DNA of 64,000 nucleotides from assembly GCA_018902385.1 (NCBI GenBank), contig JABSSW010000056.1:222386-286385 (forward strand), written 5' to 3'. Origin of the DNA: Physcia stellaris (taxonomy: Eukaryota > Ascomycota > Lecanoromycetes > Caliciales > Physciaceae). Position 1 is the stretch's first letter. Each line of letters begins with the position of its first letter. The position numbers and the translations under genes were made by a program. This document shows, in pieces, positions 24,140 to 34,110 of the stretch. The notes under the pieces were generated by a model. It did no database searches, had not been told where the DNA came from, and saw only the letters and a program-made list of their open reading frames with translations.

Positions 24140-24347
24140 TGTTGAAATATAATTTTCGCAAATGTGTTGTGCAAATGTTGCAATCAAAATTCAATTGATA
24201 TAATTTGACGAAAGAAAAACTAATGCGTTTTTGTTGAAATTAATATTTTAACATTCGCACATTTTTTGTGTTTTCATTTGCATGTAATTTATTAAAACAA
24301 CGAGATTCAAAACAATAGAATGATAGTCATTCATGATTTTTTCAATA
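24140..24347 (+). repeat. Z 5' LTR (208 bp), heavily mutated
   Basis: It starts TGTTGAAATATAA and ends TTTTTTCAATA. It aligns without gaps to 27217-27424. About 45 transitions separate them, nearly all C-to-T at CpC/CpT or G-to-A at GpG/ApG in this copy. Confidence 0.95.
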
Positions 24348-24527
24348 AATTATGAGAATCGAATTAACAGTTTTCGTTATTACATTTAATATCAATTACA
24401 ACAGCATGACAAAACATGTCAACAATAATATCTAGTCGTCGAACAATACAACAAATTTGCAATATTTCAACAATAATCAATTTTCGAAACATTCAATCTT
24501 GTCAAATTCGAAATCGACTCAATTGCA

Positions 24528-25967
24528 TTGACAACATTCAATATTTTGATACAAACGATCAATACATTTAGTATTCTCAGTTACGTCGATAACATTTATC
24601 TATTTACATTTTACGAATTCGTCTATTTATCGAATTTATTTCACGATATCGAAATCTTTCGCGAAATCTATCGCGCAGTCAGAATGACTGTTTTTATTTC
24701 TATTTATGCGAATTTCGCACTCGCATCTATTTTTATTTTCGCGATCACGTTCAAATCGACGTTCGTATTTTTCATTTTCGAATTTGATTTTTTATCTTTT
24801 TCGTCTGCTCTTTGCGATCACGTTTCTGAAGATCATTTCATGACGCAAAATCTGAAAACGCTGTATAACATGCATCTGACAGAGAATGCTAAAATTTTAA
24901 GATGCAGTTGATACGTGCAAATCAAAAAGTCACAAGAAATTTATCATGCTCGAAAGCACGAGTTGATCATGAAAAGCAAAATGAAGCAGAAAACGAAAAA
25001 GTTGTTGAAACAACAGAAAGAAGCTCGTCTGGTCAAGAAACGGGCTGAAGAATATACGTGCAGACGTTGCAAGCATTCGATCAAATTCGATAGCAACACC
25101 AAATTTCACGAGCATATCCGTACCCGTCATGCAAAGAAACCGAAGACAGTTGTTTCACCCTCCTTGCAGGCCTCGAAGTCAATTGCCTCATCTCCTACTC
25201 CTCCTGCTTCGTCACCTCATTCGGTCACCTCGTCACCTGCCACGTCACCGAAACTCCTACCTCTCTCGATTCCTACACCAGAAGTTGTACGCGAGCGTTC
25301 AGAGAGCGTATCACCTTCATCGTCGGCTGCAACACCTGCAACACCAAGAAAGCCGATATCCTGGGCAGAAATTGCCTCACGACCCGTCACTGCACCGAAG
25401 CCCTCTCGTCTCCCGATTGCGACACCCAAATCGGTGTGCAAACCGTTGAAGAATGCAAGCGTTGCTTGCCCGCCTACTCCGCCTCGAACCCCACCATCGA
25501 GGCCCTATCTCACTGTGGACGACCTGTTCCACATGTTCGCTGGGAAGCCGAGTCCGTTTGGCCTGCAGCCAAGTCAGAACAAGCCGTTGTCTCCTCGCAG
25601 CTTCGGCAAATGCAGTCCCGCCAGCAAATGTGGCCCCATACAAAGCCGCATTACGTCATACTTCCATGCGGTGGCCTTACCTGCTTCCAAATCGGCCAAA
25701 TCCGAAGCATTTGCACCAACTCACGTCTCGGTGAAACACTCGGCCCGCACGTCACCTTCGCGGACCTCTCGATTTTCTTCTCCTTCGATGCGCCCCTCTC
25801 TCTCAAGGGTCTCTCGCTCGCCTCCTGTTTGCAGGCATTGCCAAGGGCGTTCCGCCACCTATTGGCCTACTGGTTGGGCCATGCCAAGTGCCTCAAGAGT
25901 TGGGAACAATGGGATACCCATGGGGATACGTTTCGCTCCTCCCCGCCCTACTTTGGGGGAGTATTGA
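24528..25967 (+). pseudogene. Z C2H2 zinc-finger protein with PIP-box-like motif
   Basis: The main open frame is 24915-25967 (350 codons). The same frame continues upstream to 24528 across a single TGA at 24909-24911, likely a mutated Trp codon, so the original start is upstream. Counting from 24915: basic, coiled-coil-prone region (20-46), finger CRRCKHSIKFDSNTKFHEHI...H at residues 49-72 (C-x2-C-x14-H-x4-H; 25059-25130), a long Ser/Pro/Thr-rich region, SWAEIASRP (about 149), DDLFHMFAGKP (about 207), and QSRITSYF (243-250), an exact Q-x-x-I-x-x-[FY]-[FY] match. No transposase, protease or RT motif. Normal codon use after 25030 differs sharply from the AT-only flanks. The finger and the VDDLF and PIP-like motifs recur in KB. 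Confidence 0.8.
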
Positions 25968-26280
25968 CCCTCCTACTCCGGGGGAGTCACTACTTGGGGG
26001 AGTTAGCATGTTGTTTGTTTGTTTGTTTTGCCCGCCCGCCCTCCCTATTAACCGTTGATCGGCCATGGCCTGGGGGAGCATAAAAGTTGTTGTTTTAATG
26101 GATTCGATGTTCCGCCCCTTCCGTCCTTTGAAAGTTGTTGTATGCTTTGTTTTATTGTTTCACTAATGAGTAGGGACTTACCTCTGTTGTGGCTTCGTCT
26201 TGATCTAACACGAAAACTCATCTACTCCCTACACTCTGCGGCTTCGTTATTCGCCCGATAAATACGAGGGGGAGAGAGTG

Positions 26281-26419
26281 ACAGTACAGCTCAGAGAAGC
26301 GTACTGTACGTACAGTTGTTAGAAGAGGAGGAGCAGCCTACTAGACAGTACAACTTCGGGAAAGTGTACTGGCCAAGATGCTCACGTTCAGATAGTACCG
26401 CTTCGGGGGAGCGTACTAT
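26281..26419 (+). repeat. Three consecutive hairpins with GTAC-containing stems
   Basis: Hairpin 1: ACAGTAC (26281-26287) pairs with GTACTGT (26301-26307). Hairpin 2: CAGTACAACTT (26346-26356) pairs with AAAGTGTACTG (26361-26371), with one bulge or mismatch. Hairpin 3: ATAGTACCGCT (26392-26402) pairs with AGCGTACTAT (26410-26419). Loops are purine-rich (CGGGA, CGGGGG type). They may fold in element RNA. Confidence 0.6.
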
Positions 26420-27019
26420 GCAGTCATTACATACTCGGCCTTGCAGAGCAGAAACTCGATCAAGAAGGACAAGTAGTGCTGGAGATATCTGACCTTTTCG
26501 CATACTAATCGACCTGGTTCTCTGGCAGGTCTTAGTCAGGTCAGAAAAGCTCGATTCTGCACCCTTTGCATCGGTGTATGCCCGCAATGCATGCCGCGCA
26601 TTCGATGCATTACCTTCCTTATCGATTTCTCGACCATCTGGCATACCTTATGGACTTCCTACAGCCAAATTGCATAGGTATTCGACCATTGATGCCGCAA
26701 GAAGTACCTGAGAACCCTGAGACATAATGATGCTACCAGATCATGGTGTGACCTGCACTCTCGTTCAATATCGCAGAACTCAGGCACAGGGTACTTACTC
26801 CATGGTGTACCTTCTAGCCAATCCTAGGTACCAGATCCCACATCGATGCGCCACCTCATGGAGAAGCAGATGCAGAACCTCGCAATCCTTCAGATATTCG
26901 GTCGCACGCCTTACGAATCGGCCTTACGTCATACCTGAAGTTATGGACCTCGATTCGTTCGTTTCTGCAGCCTTCGCATCGGTGCATGACCTACCGTATA
27001 GGATCTACGTCATACCACG

Positions 27020-27170
27020 TTGGGGGAGCTTGCTCGGAAGCTCCAGGCAATACACCGTTGGGGAAGCTCTAGGAGCCACATCGCTGGGGGAGCTACATCG
27101 CTGGGGAGCTCGCTCTGGGGAGCTCCAGGACTCGTCGCCGGGGAGCTTGCACGGAAGCTCCAGGCTGGGC
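27020..27170 (+). repeat. GGGGAGCT / GGAAGCTCC repeat cluster
   Basis: Imperfect units built on GGGGAGCT, followed by CGGAAGCTCCAGG or CGCTGGGG, recur about every 15-45 bp. They have partial dyad symmetry (GGAAGCTCC, GGGAGCTCC). Located just upstream of the polypurine tract. Confidence 0.55.
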
Positions 27171-27209
27171 TCGTTAGGATACAGGGCAGGTGGCACAAGC
27201 GGTTGCTGT

Positions 27210-27216
27210 GGGGGAG
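27210..27216 (+). other. Z polypurine tract
   Basis: GGGGGAG lies immediately 5' of the 3' LTR, the usual position of the plus-strand primer of LTR retrotransposons. Confidence 0.75.
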
Positions 27217-27424
27217 TGTTGAAATACAGCCTCCGCAGGTGTGCTGTGCAGGTGCTGCAGTCAGGATCCAGTTGGTATAACCTGACGAAAGAAGAACTAG
27301 TGCGTCCTTGTTGGGACTAGTGTCTTGGCACCCGCACACTTCTTGTGCTCCCATCTGCATGTAACTTACTAAAACAACGAGATTCAGAGCAATAGAATGA
27401 TAATCACTCATGATTTTTTCAATA
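27217..27424 (+). repeat. Z 3' LTR (208 bp), nearly unmutated
   Basis: It starts TGTTGAAATACAG and ends TTTTTTCAATA, and retains CC, GG, CT and AG. One position (about 27402) is A where the 5' LTR keeps G, so it is not wholly untouched. The AATTT that follows opens directly into saturated AT-rich arm sequence. Confidence 0.95.
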
Positions 27425-27429
27425 AATTT

Positions 27430-27910
27430 GAAATTAATTTTAAACAATTTGAAACAAAATATGAATCGTTGTATCGAAATTTAAAATTTCAATTATCGTT
27501 ATTTCAATTATTGTTCATCATCGAATAATTGATTTCAATTGAATATTAAAATTTCGTTTTTCAAATTTTTCATTTTTTTCGTTTTGATTTTCATTGAAAT
27601 TTTCATAATCAAAAACATTATAAATTTTCGAATTCATTTTTTTAATTATCGTATTTTAAAATCAACAAATGAAAATATATTATTGTCGAAATTGTTTTTA
27701 TATCGATAAAAACAATCGCGTTTTTTTCAATTTATTCGCGTAAATATTAAACATTATCAATTTGAATCGCAAATGATAAAACGATAAAAAAATATATATT
27801 TGCAAAATCACGTTTTCGTAAAAAAAATTATCAAAATAAACAAACAAACAAAAAAATTATATCGAAAATCGATGTTAATTATTTCGACAATATCGAATTA
27901 ATCATTAACG
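27430..27910. repeat. Left arm of large inverted duplication, segment 3
   Basis: Reverse complement of about 37320-37790 (for example TATCGTTATTTCAATTATTG near 27496 matches about 37690). No gene is seen. Interrupted at about 27911 by the 0.88-kb repeat. Confidence 0.75.
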
Positions 27911-28790
27911 ACAAGTTTGCTCGTGAATTTTTTCAAAAAAAATTCGTGCAAAGTTTCAGAATTAAATTTGAATTTGATAAAATTGCGAAAATCGATATCT
28001 CGCAATTGCTTTGCGATTTCAACGATTTCGCATTTTAATAGCATTTGCATTCGACAAATAAAACATACAAACAAAAATTCGTTTTGAAGTTCGAAATGAA
28101 TTCTATTCAAATAATTAATAATATCGAAAATCGATCGAGTGCGCATTAAATTATGATCGAAATCGCATCGAAACGTTGCAAACATTTGAAAAAATTGAAT
28201 TTTCAAAAAACGAAACGTTCGACGATGTAATCTTGAAAATTTCAAAACTATTGCGATAACGAATCGATTTTAATGATTTTTGAAACGTTAAAATGCGCTT
28301 ATTTAATTTTACAATTCTGAGTAATTAAATGAAAATCATATGTGATTGTTGATCGAGATGCAAAATGCGAAACAACTGTACAGACAACGAAAAATTGAAC
28401 GAAACTTTTTCGCAAACATCTCAATTGACGATTTGACACAAATTTGACAACGACGAAATCTTGAAAATCTCAAAACTATTGCGATAATGAATCGATTTTC
28501 GTTATTTTTGCAATTTTGAATTGCGTTCTTTTTGCTTTACAATTTTGATTGTATACATGACAAAAACACGCGATTGTCATATACGATGCAAAAGATAAAA
28601 TAATTGTACGAGCGCAAACGATGTTGATGATTGATCGAAAAAAAATTAGTTTATTTTTTCTTTTTGAAAATTTGAATTATGTATTGATTAAATTTATCGA
28701 ATTTAACGAATACGAAATCAAAATTGATTCAAATTTTTCTCGATCGATCATTCGCGTGAAGCGAATTTACAGAATATTTTATTATAAAAA
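27911..28790. repeat. 0.88-kb dispersed repeat, copy 1
   Basis: It shares its start (ACAAGTTTGCTCGTGAATTT) with 29709 and its end (GCGAATTTACAGAATATTTT) with about 30325. A roughly 235-bp module (AAAACTATTGCGATAA... ) is present twice here (about 28215 and 28450) and once in copy 2. It is absent from the right arm, so it is an insertion. No LTR or terminal inverted repeat is clear, and open frames are not conserved between copies. Nature unknown. Confidence 0.6.
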
Positions 28791-29525
28791 AAGTTTATAT
28801 AAATTTTAACAATTTTATCCAAAAAAAAAATTAAAAAAATTGTCGAAAATTCGATTATCAAAATTATAATTTATAAAAACGTAATCGATATCAAAATTAA
28901 AAAATCGTTGAAAATTTATTACAATTCAAACGACAAAAATTCAACAATAAAAAAAATTATATTATTTTTTCGAATTATCGTGCGCATATGCGTTTGTTAA
29001 ATAATTCAATAACAACAAATGCATTAAAAAAACGACAAATCAATTTTATATCGACGAGAAATTGAAATTTATATAAAAACACGCACATATAAAAAATGAT
29101 ATCAATTAATAAAATATGTTGAACATATTAAACAAAAATATTCACAACGATAAATGAATGAAAAAAAATTTTGTCGTGAAATCGATGATTGAAAATATTT
29201 TCGTTAATCGTTATTCGTTGTATTATCGCGATTGTATCAAAATATTGAAATTTTTCATAAAATACAAATTTTTTACGAAAAATTTAATATATGTGTTTAT
29301 TCGTAAATACGAAATTACGACGTCGAACAAATCATATGTGACAAACGATAATATTCGAATATAAACAAAAATGTATACGAAAAATTAATAATAACGCGTG
29401 CAAAAAAAATTGTTTGTCGAAATGATAATAATATCGATCAAATTAATGAATAATCAATTTAAATTGAACGTTATAAATAACGTATCATAATTATAGTCGA
29501 TATATATAATTATAACGAATTTGAA
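28791..29525. repeat. Left arm of large inverted duplication, segment 4
   Basis: Reverse complement of about 36626-37320. Shared signposts include GTGCGCATATGCGTTTGTTAA (28980) and ACATATAAAAAATGATATCA (29086). Similarity stops near 29525. Open frame 29158-29364 is composition-driven. Confidence 0.75.
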
Positions 29526-29708
29526 CGATACAATTATAAAACAACGTTTTCGATCAAACGTTATTTTATTGAATTTAATTTCGCTATTGATTGACAAAAA
29601 CAATATAAAAACGAAATTTTATTATAAATTTATAAAAATCATGTTATGTCGTAAATTAGCAATTTTTTGCGAAAAAATTAATAAATTAATTTTTGTTATT
29701 ATATCAAT

Positions 29709-30350
29709 ACAAGTTTGCTCGTGAATTTTTTCAAAAAAATTCCGCGCGAAGCTTCAAAGTTAGAGCTAAATCTGATAAGATTGCGAAATTCTCTCGCGAC
29801 TTCATCTATTTCGCACGTTAATTGTATTTGCACTCAATGAATAAAACTTACAAACAAAAATTCATTTTGAAGCTTGAAGTGAGCTCTATTCAAAAAATCA
29901 AACAGATTGAAAATCGAGCGAATGCGCATTGAATTATAGTGAAAAGCGCATCGTTGCATTGCAAATACTGCGAGAGTTGAGACGAAACACTTCGCGAACA
30001 GACATCTGACAATGATGTAATCTTCGAAGTCTCAAAACTATTGCGATAATGAATCGATTTCTGTTATTTTTGCAACGTTGAAATGCGCTCAATTTGCTTT
30101 ACAATCTCAATTAGATAGACGAAAGTCATATGTGATTGTTGATTGATGTGCAAACTGCAAAACAATTGTACGAATTCAAATGAATTTTAATGATTGAGCG
30201 AAAAGAATTTGATGATTTATCGCATTGAGAATTTGAATTCTCAATTGATGAAAATTATCGACTTTAAACAATACGAACGCAGAATTGATCAGAATTCTTC
30301 TCGATCGATCACTCGCGTCAAGCGAATTTACAGAATATTTTATTATAGAA
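29709..30350. repeat. 0.88-kb dispersed repeat, copy 2 (642 bp)
   Basis: Same ends as copy 1 but with one internal module. It keeps more CT, AG and some CC (TTCCGCGCGAAGCTTC near 29740), so it is less mutated than copy 1. Open frame 30194-30463 overlaps its end and is not conserved. Confidence 0.6.
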
Positions 30351-30547
30351 AGATAGTATTGAAACAATATACGATTTTTGAAATCTCGATACGATACGCA
30401 AACGACAAATTTAAAAAATATTATTCAATTTTAATGAATATATCGATTGATTATTTCGAATAAATATTAATTATAAATGTTAAAAACAAATTTTATTATT
30501 CGATTTATATAATATCAAACAAAAAATTTAAAAATTTATATTCACAT

Positions 30548-30771
30548 TGTCACGATTTCAGCGCAAACTTTTTGATGATAATTTTACAAATCTGAATTTC
30601 TGTCAAATCTAGTCTAGAACTCAATTCTATACGAGATTTTTATAGACATTCGACATTTTGTATTGCTAAATTTTCTTTTCATAACTAGTATTCTCGTTTG
30701 ATATTTCTAATATTAATTCTGTTTCTAATCATGTGATTTCTATATGATTTAGTCGAGATCAATTCGTGACA
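30548..30771 (+). repeat. N 5' LTR (224 bp)
   Basis: Starts TGTCACGATTTCAGCG and ends AATTCGTGACA. Against the 3' LTR, roughly 19 CpC/CpT-context and five CpA-context transitions. Both LTRs carry mutations the other lacks. Confidence 0.88.
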
Positions 30772-32964
30772 TAATATTAATTATTCATCTTTTTGACGAT
30801 GTGACGATTATTCAAAAAGATGTAACTATTCGTCAAAATCGTATTGACGATGACGAGCGATTTCAATACGTATTATCTACAAAATATCGTCGTTGAAAAA
30901 TCAAATATTTTCGAGAATATTACTTTTCAATTTATTTTTTCGCTGATGATGACGATTATATCAAAAAGATTTCTTTTCGTTTCTGATTGATAGACAACAA
31001 CGTCTCGTCAAATCTCACATCTTTGAAATTGCATAATTTTCGTATAGATTGAATACGAAATGTGAATGCGAAATAGCAATCAATAAATATCGATTATCGA
31101 AACAACATGTCAAAAAAATGTTGCACAAATGTTTTGCAATACGAAAATCATTTGAATCAAATTGAACGAATAAAATCGTTTACAACAACAAAAAAATAAA
31201 AAAATTTTCAATTCGAAACGTGTTGACGTATCGAACGTACACATCAATTGAACGTTGACAAATTAATACGATTGAACGTATTAATGAAATGAATTAAATT
31301 TTCAACAACAATCAAAAATGAATGACGTGATTTTCATCAAATTAGAAAATGATATTGTATTTTGCATTTGTTTGAATTTCATACGATTTTAAAAATTCGA
31401 AATTTTCATTTAATTTTCTATCGAAATTTTTATACAAACAATTTTGATTTTCTATTCGAAATTTTTTGTCGAGATTTTCAAAAAATTCTCGTTTCATTTC
31501 ATCGATTCGTCATCTGATCGAGATCAAAACATCAAATCGATTTTACAAACGAAATCAATTTGCAAAAGTTTGAGAAATTGACAAAAACACACATTCAATT
31601 CGAACATGTATTTGTTTGAACATCTCGCAACTTTTTTGCATCGAGACGATTTCGCAATTACAAAAAAATCGATCAATCAAAAGTTCAAAATTATATACAA
31701 TGCGAAAACGTCGAATTCGAGAAATTTTCAACAACGTATGATGATTTAAACAGAATTCGAAATGTTTCAATGCAAAAATGAAAAATGATGAAAAATATTC
31801 ATACAAATCAAATTTGTTTTCGTTTTGACATTTCAACGTTTTTCGTTTACGAAAAATTTTCATGTTTCGAAGCAAATTCATCATTTTCATTCGAATCGAT
31901 TTTGAAAAATTCGAAAATCAACAAAAAATACACATATAAATGAATCATGTTTTTGTTTTTACATTTTCGCATTTTTCAATTATCGTGAATTTTATTATCA
32001 AACAATTGACGATCGTCGATAAATTCGCGAATTTTTTACGTTTTTTTTTTCGAAATCGAATCAATTAAAATGAATTTGTTGAATGATCAATAGTTTGCAA
32101 TTACATTTGAAATGCATTCGCATGAATCATAAATTAAATTTTTGATTCAAAGATCGTCGCAAAAACTTCGAAATAAAAAAGAAAATATTTCGTCTTTGCA
32201 ATTTATTTTTTCGACATCAGATATTTTTTGTTAATTTGATTCGTCATTAAATCGCAAATATTTCTCGTCATATTTATGTTAATTCGCATGCAATTTGATA
32301 TTTGCATTGATTTATGTCTTTTCGAAATTTTTCGTTTTTCGACGCATGTATGATATTTATTCTTTCGACATCAAATATTTTTCATTAATTTGTTTGATCA
32401 TCAAATCGCAAATGTTTTTTATTATGTTTATGTCGTTTCGCATGCGTTTGAAGATATCAAAAATTTTATCATACAAAACGAATTTGCATTCGTTTAGATT
32501 TTTTCGATTTTTTCGTTTTTCGACGTTTGTATGTTGTTTTTTTCGATTAAATCATATTGCGATGCAAAAAAAAATGAATTCGATATTCATTTACTTCGAT
32601 GCAAAATTTTGACGATTTTGCATTTTTCAATTTTTTGTTTTTCAAATATCGTTTTTGCGTTATTTACAGTCAAAATTTAAATCACATGAAAAGTTGAATC
32701 GTGTCAAAAACATCTTTAGATGTTGTTGTTCGATTTTATTGAATTGAAAAAATAATTGAAAAGATCGAAAAATTGATGATCGTGAAATTTTCAATTCGAA
32801 AACATAATCAAGATTCTCAAATCACGTGTTTTTCAAAATTTTTTAACATTGAAAATCTCATTCAACAAAATCGCATTGTTTGTAAATTCTAATTATTATT
32901 TATTGTTTTGCATCAATTTTGAATGCATCACGTCAAACTTTTTGCACAAATTTAGTCTATTGTA
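30772..32964 (+). other. N leader, no gene; tandem duplication near 32211/32365
   Basis: I see no conserved coding sequence; 31555-31890 and 32295-32612 look compositional. A roughly 154-bp tandem duplication has TCGACATCA...ATCGCAAAT units starting at 32211 and 32365. The first bases after the LTR (ATATTAATTATT...ACGATTATTCAAAAA) recur at about 57755-57800. Confidence 0.5.
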
Positions 32965-34110
32965 ATGACGTCAATCAAGATTTTTAGTTTTCAATTGCAC
33001 GAACAGTTTGTCGATTTTCGATTGAATATCGAGCACGAAATGATCGTCTTTTATAATTCGAATATCGAGATTCACGAAGTTTTCAAAAATCAGTTGAATT
33101 TTCAAACTTTGTACATCAAATTTCGAACTCTGAAGCAAGAAAACGAAATTTTGAAACAGAAAAATGCTCGTTTTCGAATTCGTCGTAACGAATATCGTCA
33201 AAAGTCTCATCAATTGAAAAAAATGATAAATAATTTTCGTTTACAACTTAATAAACGTGAAAATGTATACGATTCGAATGCAAAACATGCAAAACAAATT
33301 CGAAAATCAGACATTTTACGTTTTGATTTTCACTCATTCAATCGATCGAACAATTCGTTTTTTTTCGTCATTTTTACATTTTTTGCTTTCGAACGTTTTT
33401 TATTATTTTATGTTTTCGCATCACATTTTGTCAACATTAAATATTTTGACATCGATGATTTCTACGACGATAAAAAGAAATGAAAACAATGAAAAAAAAA
33501 TTTGTTGACGAAAATTTGAATTTGTTTTTTGCAATTTTCTATCGAACAACATAAAATCAATTACGTTCGTCGTTATACGAAAGAAATTGCATATGACATC
33601 ATCAAAACTCGAACAAATATCGACAACGAGAATTTTTATTCAACAATTGACGAGTTATTGAAAAATTTGAACGTTAATTTCGATCAAAACAAAAATATCA
33701 AGCAACGTAAAATTTACGTCAAAATTTTTGACGATAATTTTCGAATGATCGAAATCGAACAATTCGAAATTTTTATTACTCGTTACATCGTTGTCGTTGC
33801 TGATTTTCAAATTATCGATGAAATTTTGATATATCAATTAAAACTGAAATTGTCATTCGCTTTACGAAATTTCATCGATCATTTGACAAAGACTCACAAA
33901 TATCACGAATTCGTGAACGATTTTAGATATATCGCACAACACGTCGAAGAACTGAAAATCGAACAAAACGAAAATAAAAACAAATCATATTCGAATTTAT
34001 ATTCATTGACAAAAAAAAAACATTTAGATGTAAAGAAAGTCTGTTATAAATGTCATCAATCAAAACATAAAATCAATGATAAAAATGCATTTTGCAAACA
34101 CATTTCATGA
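32965..34110 (+). pseudogene. N Gag with coiled coil and CCHC-like knuckle
   Basis: Two open pieces, 32965-33483 and 33529-34110. The first is coiled-coil (TLYIKFRTLKQENEILKQKN) and ends in hydrophobic, mutated codons. The second starts in MQFSIEQHKINYVRRYTKE, then FEIFITRYIVVVADFQ and LRNFIDHLTKTHKYHEFVND, features of retrotransposon Gag capsids. It ends in CYKCHQSKHKINDKNAFCKH (about 34041), a CCHC-type knuckle with slightly altered spacing. The 46-nt gap between pieces contains stops. It could once have assembled particles and packaged element RNA. A diverged relative lies at 58960-59980. Confidence 0.72.

Larger units (their letters stand above)
25968..27209 (+). other. Z 3' non-coding region
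   Basis: The open frames here are short, overlap on both strands and show no family motif, so I do not call genes. GGGGGAG-like tracts recur at about 25954, 25978, 25993, 26070, 26403, 27020 and 27085. The region also contains a triplet of hairpins (26281-26419) and a GGGGAGCT repeat cluster (about 27020-27170). Confidence 0.65.
24140..27424 (+). mobile_element. Z: C2H2 LTR element, 5' end mutated and 3' part intact
   Basis: This 3285-bp element has two 208-bp LTRs and a perfect AATTT target duplication (24135-24139, 27425-27429). The right arm of the inverted duplication shows the empty site with one AATTT at about 37790. A gggggag tract at 27210-27216 precedes the 3' LTR like a polypurine tract. 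Only a C2H2 protein is encoded, so it is non-autonomous. The first 0.7-0.9 kb is AT-rich and lacks CC/GG; from about 25030 composition is ordinary. The boundary lies inside the gene, in frame. Confidence 0.93.

Noticed and set aside
25436-26083. 215-codon open frame overlapping the Z gene
   Set aside because: Alternate frame of the C2H2 gene; the zinc finger and the segments conserved in KB lie in the other frame.
26084-27320. Open frames in the GC-normal 3' part of Z (such as 26727-27320 +, 27010-27447 -, 26291-26644 -)
   Set aside because: They overlap on both strands, run over repeats, hairpins and the 3' LTR, and show no family motif; expected by chance at this composition.
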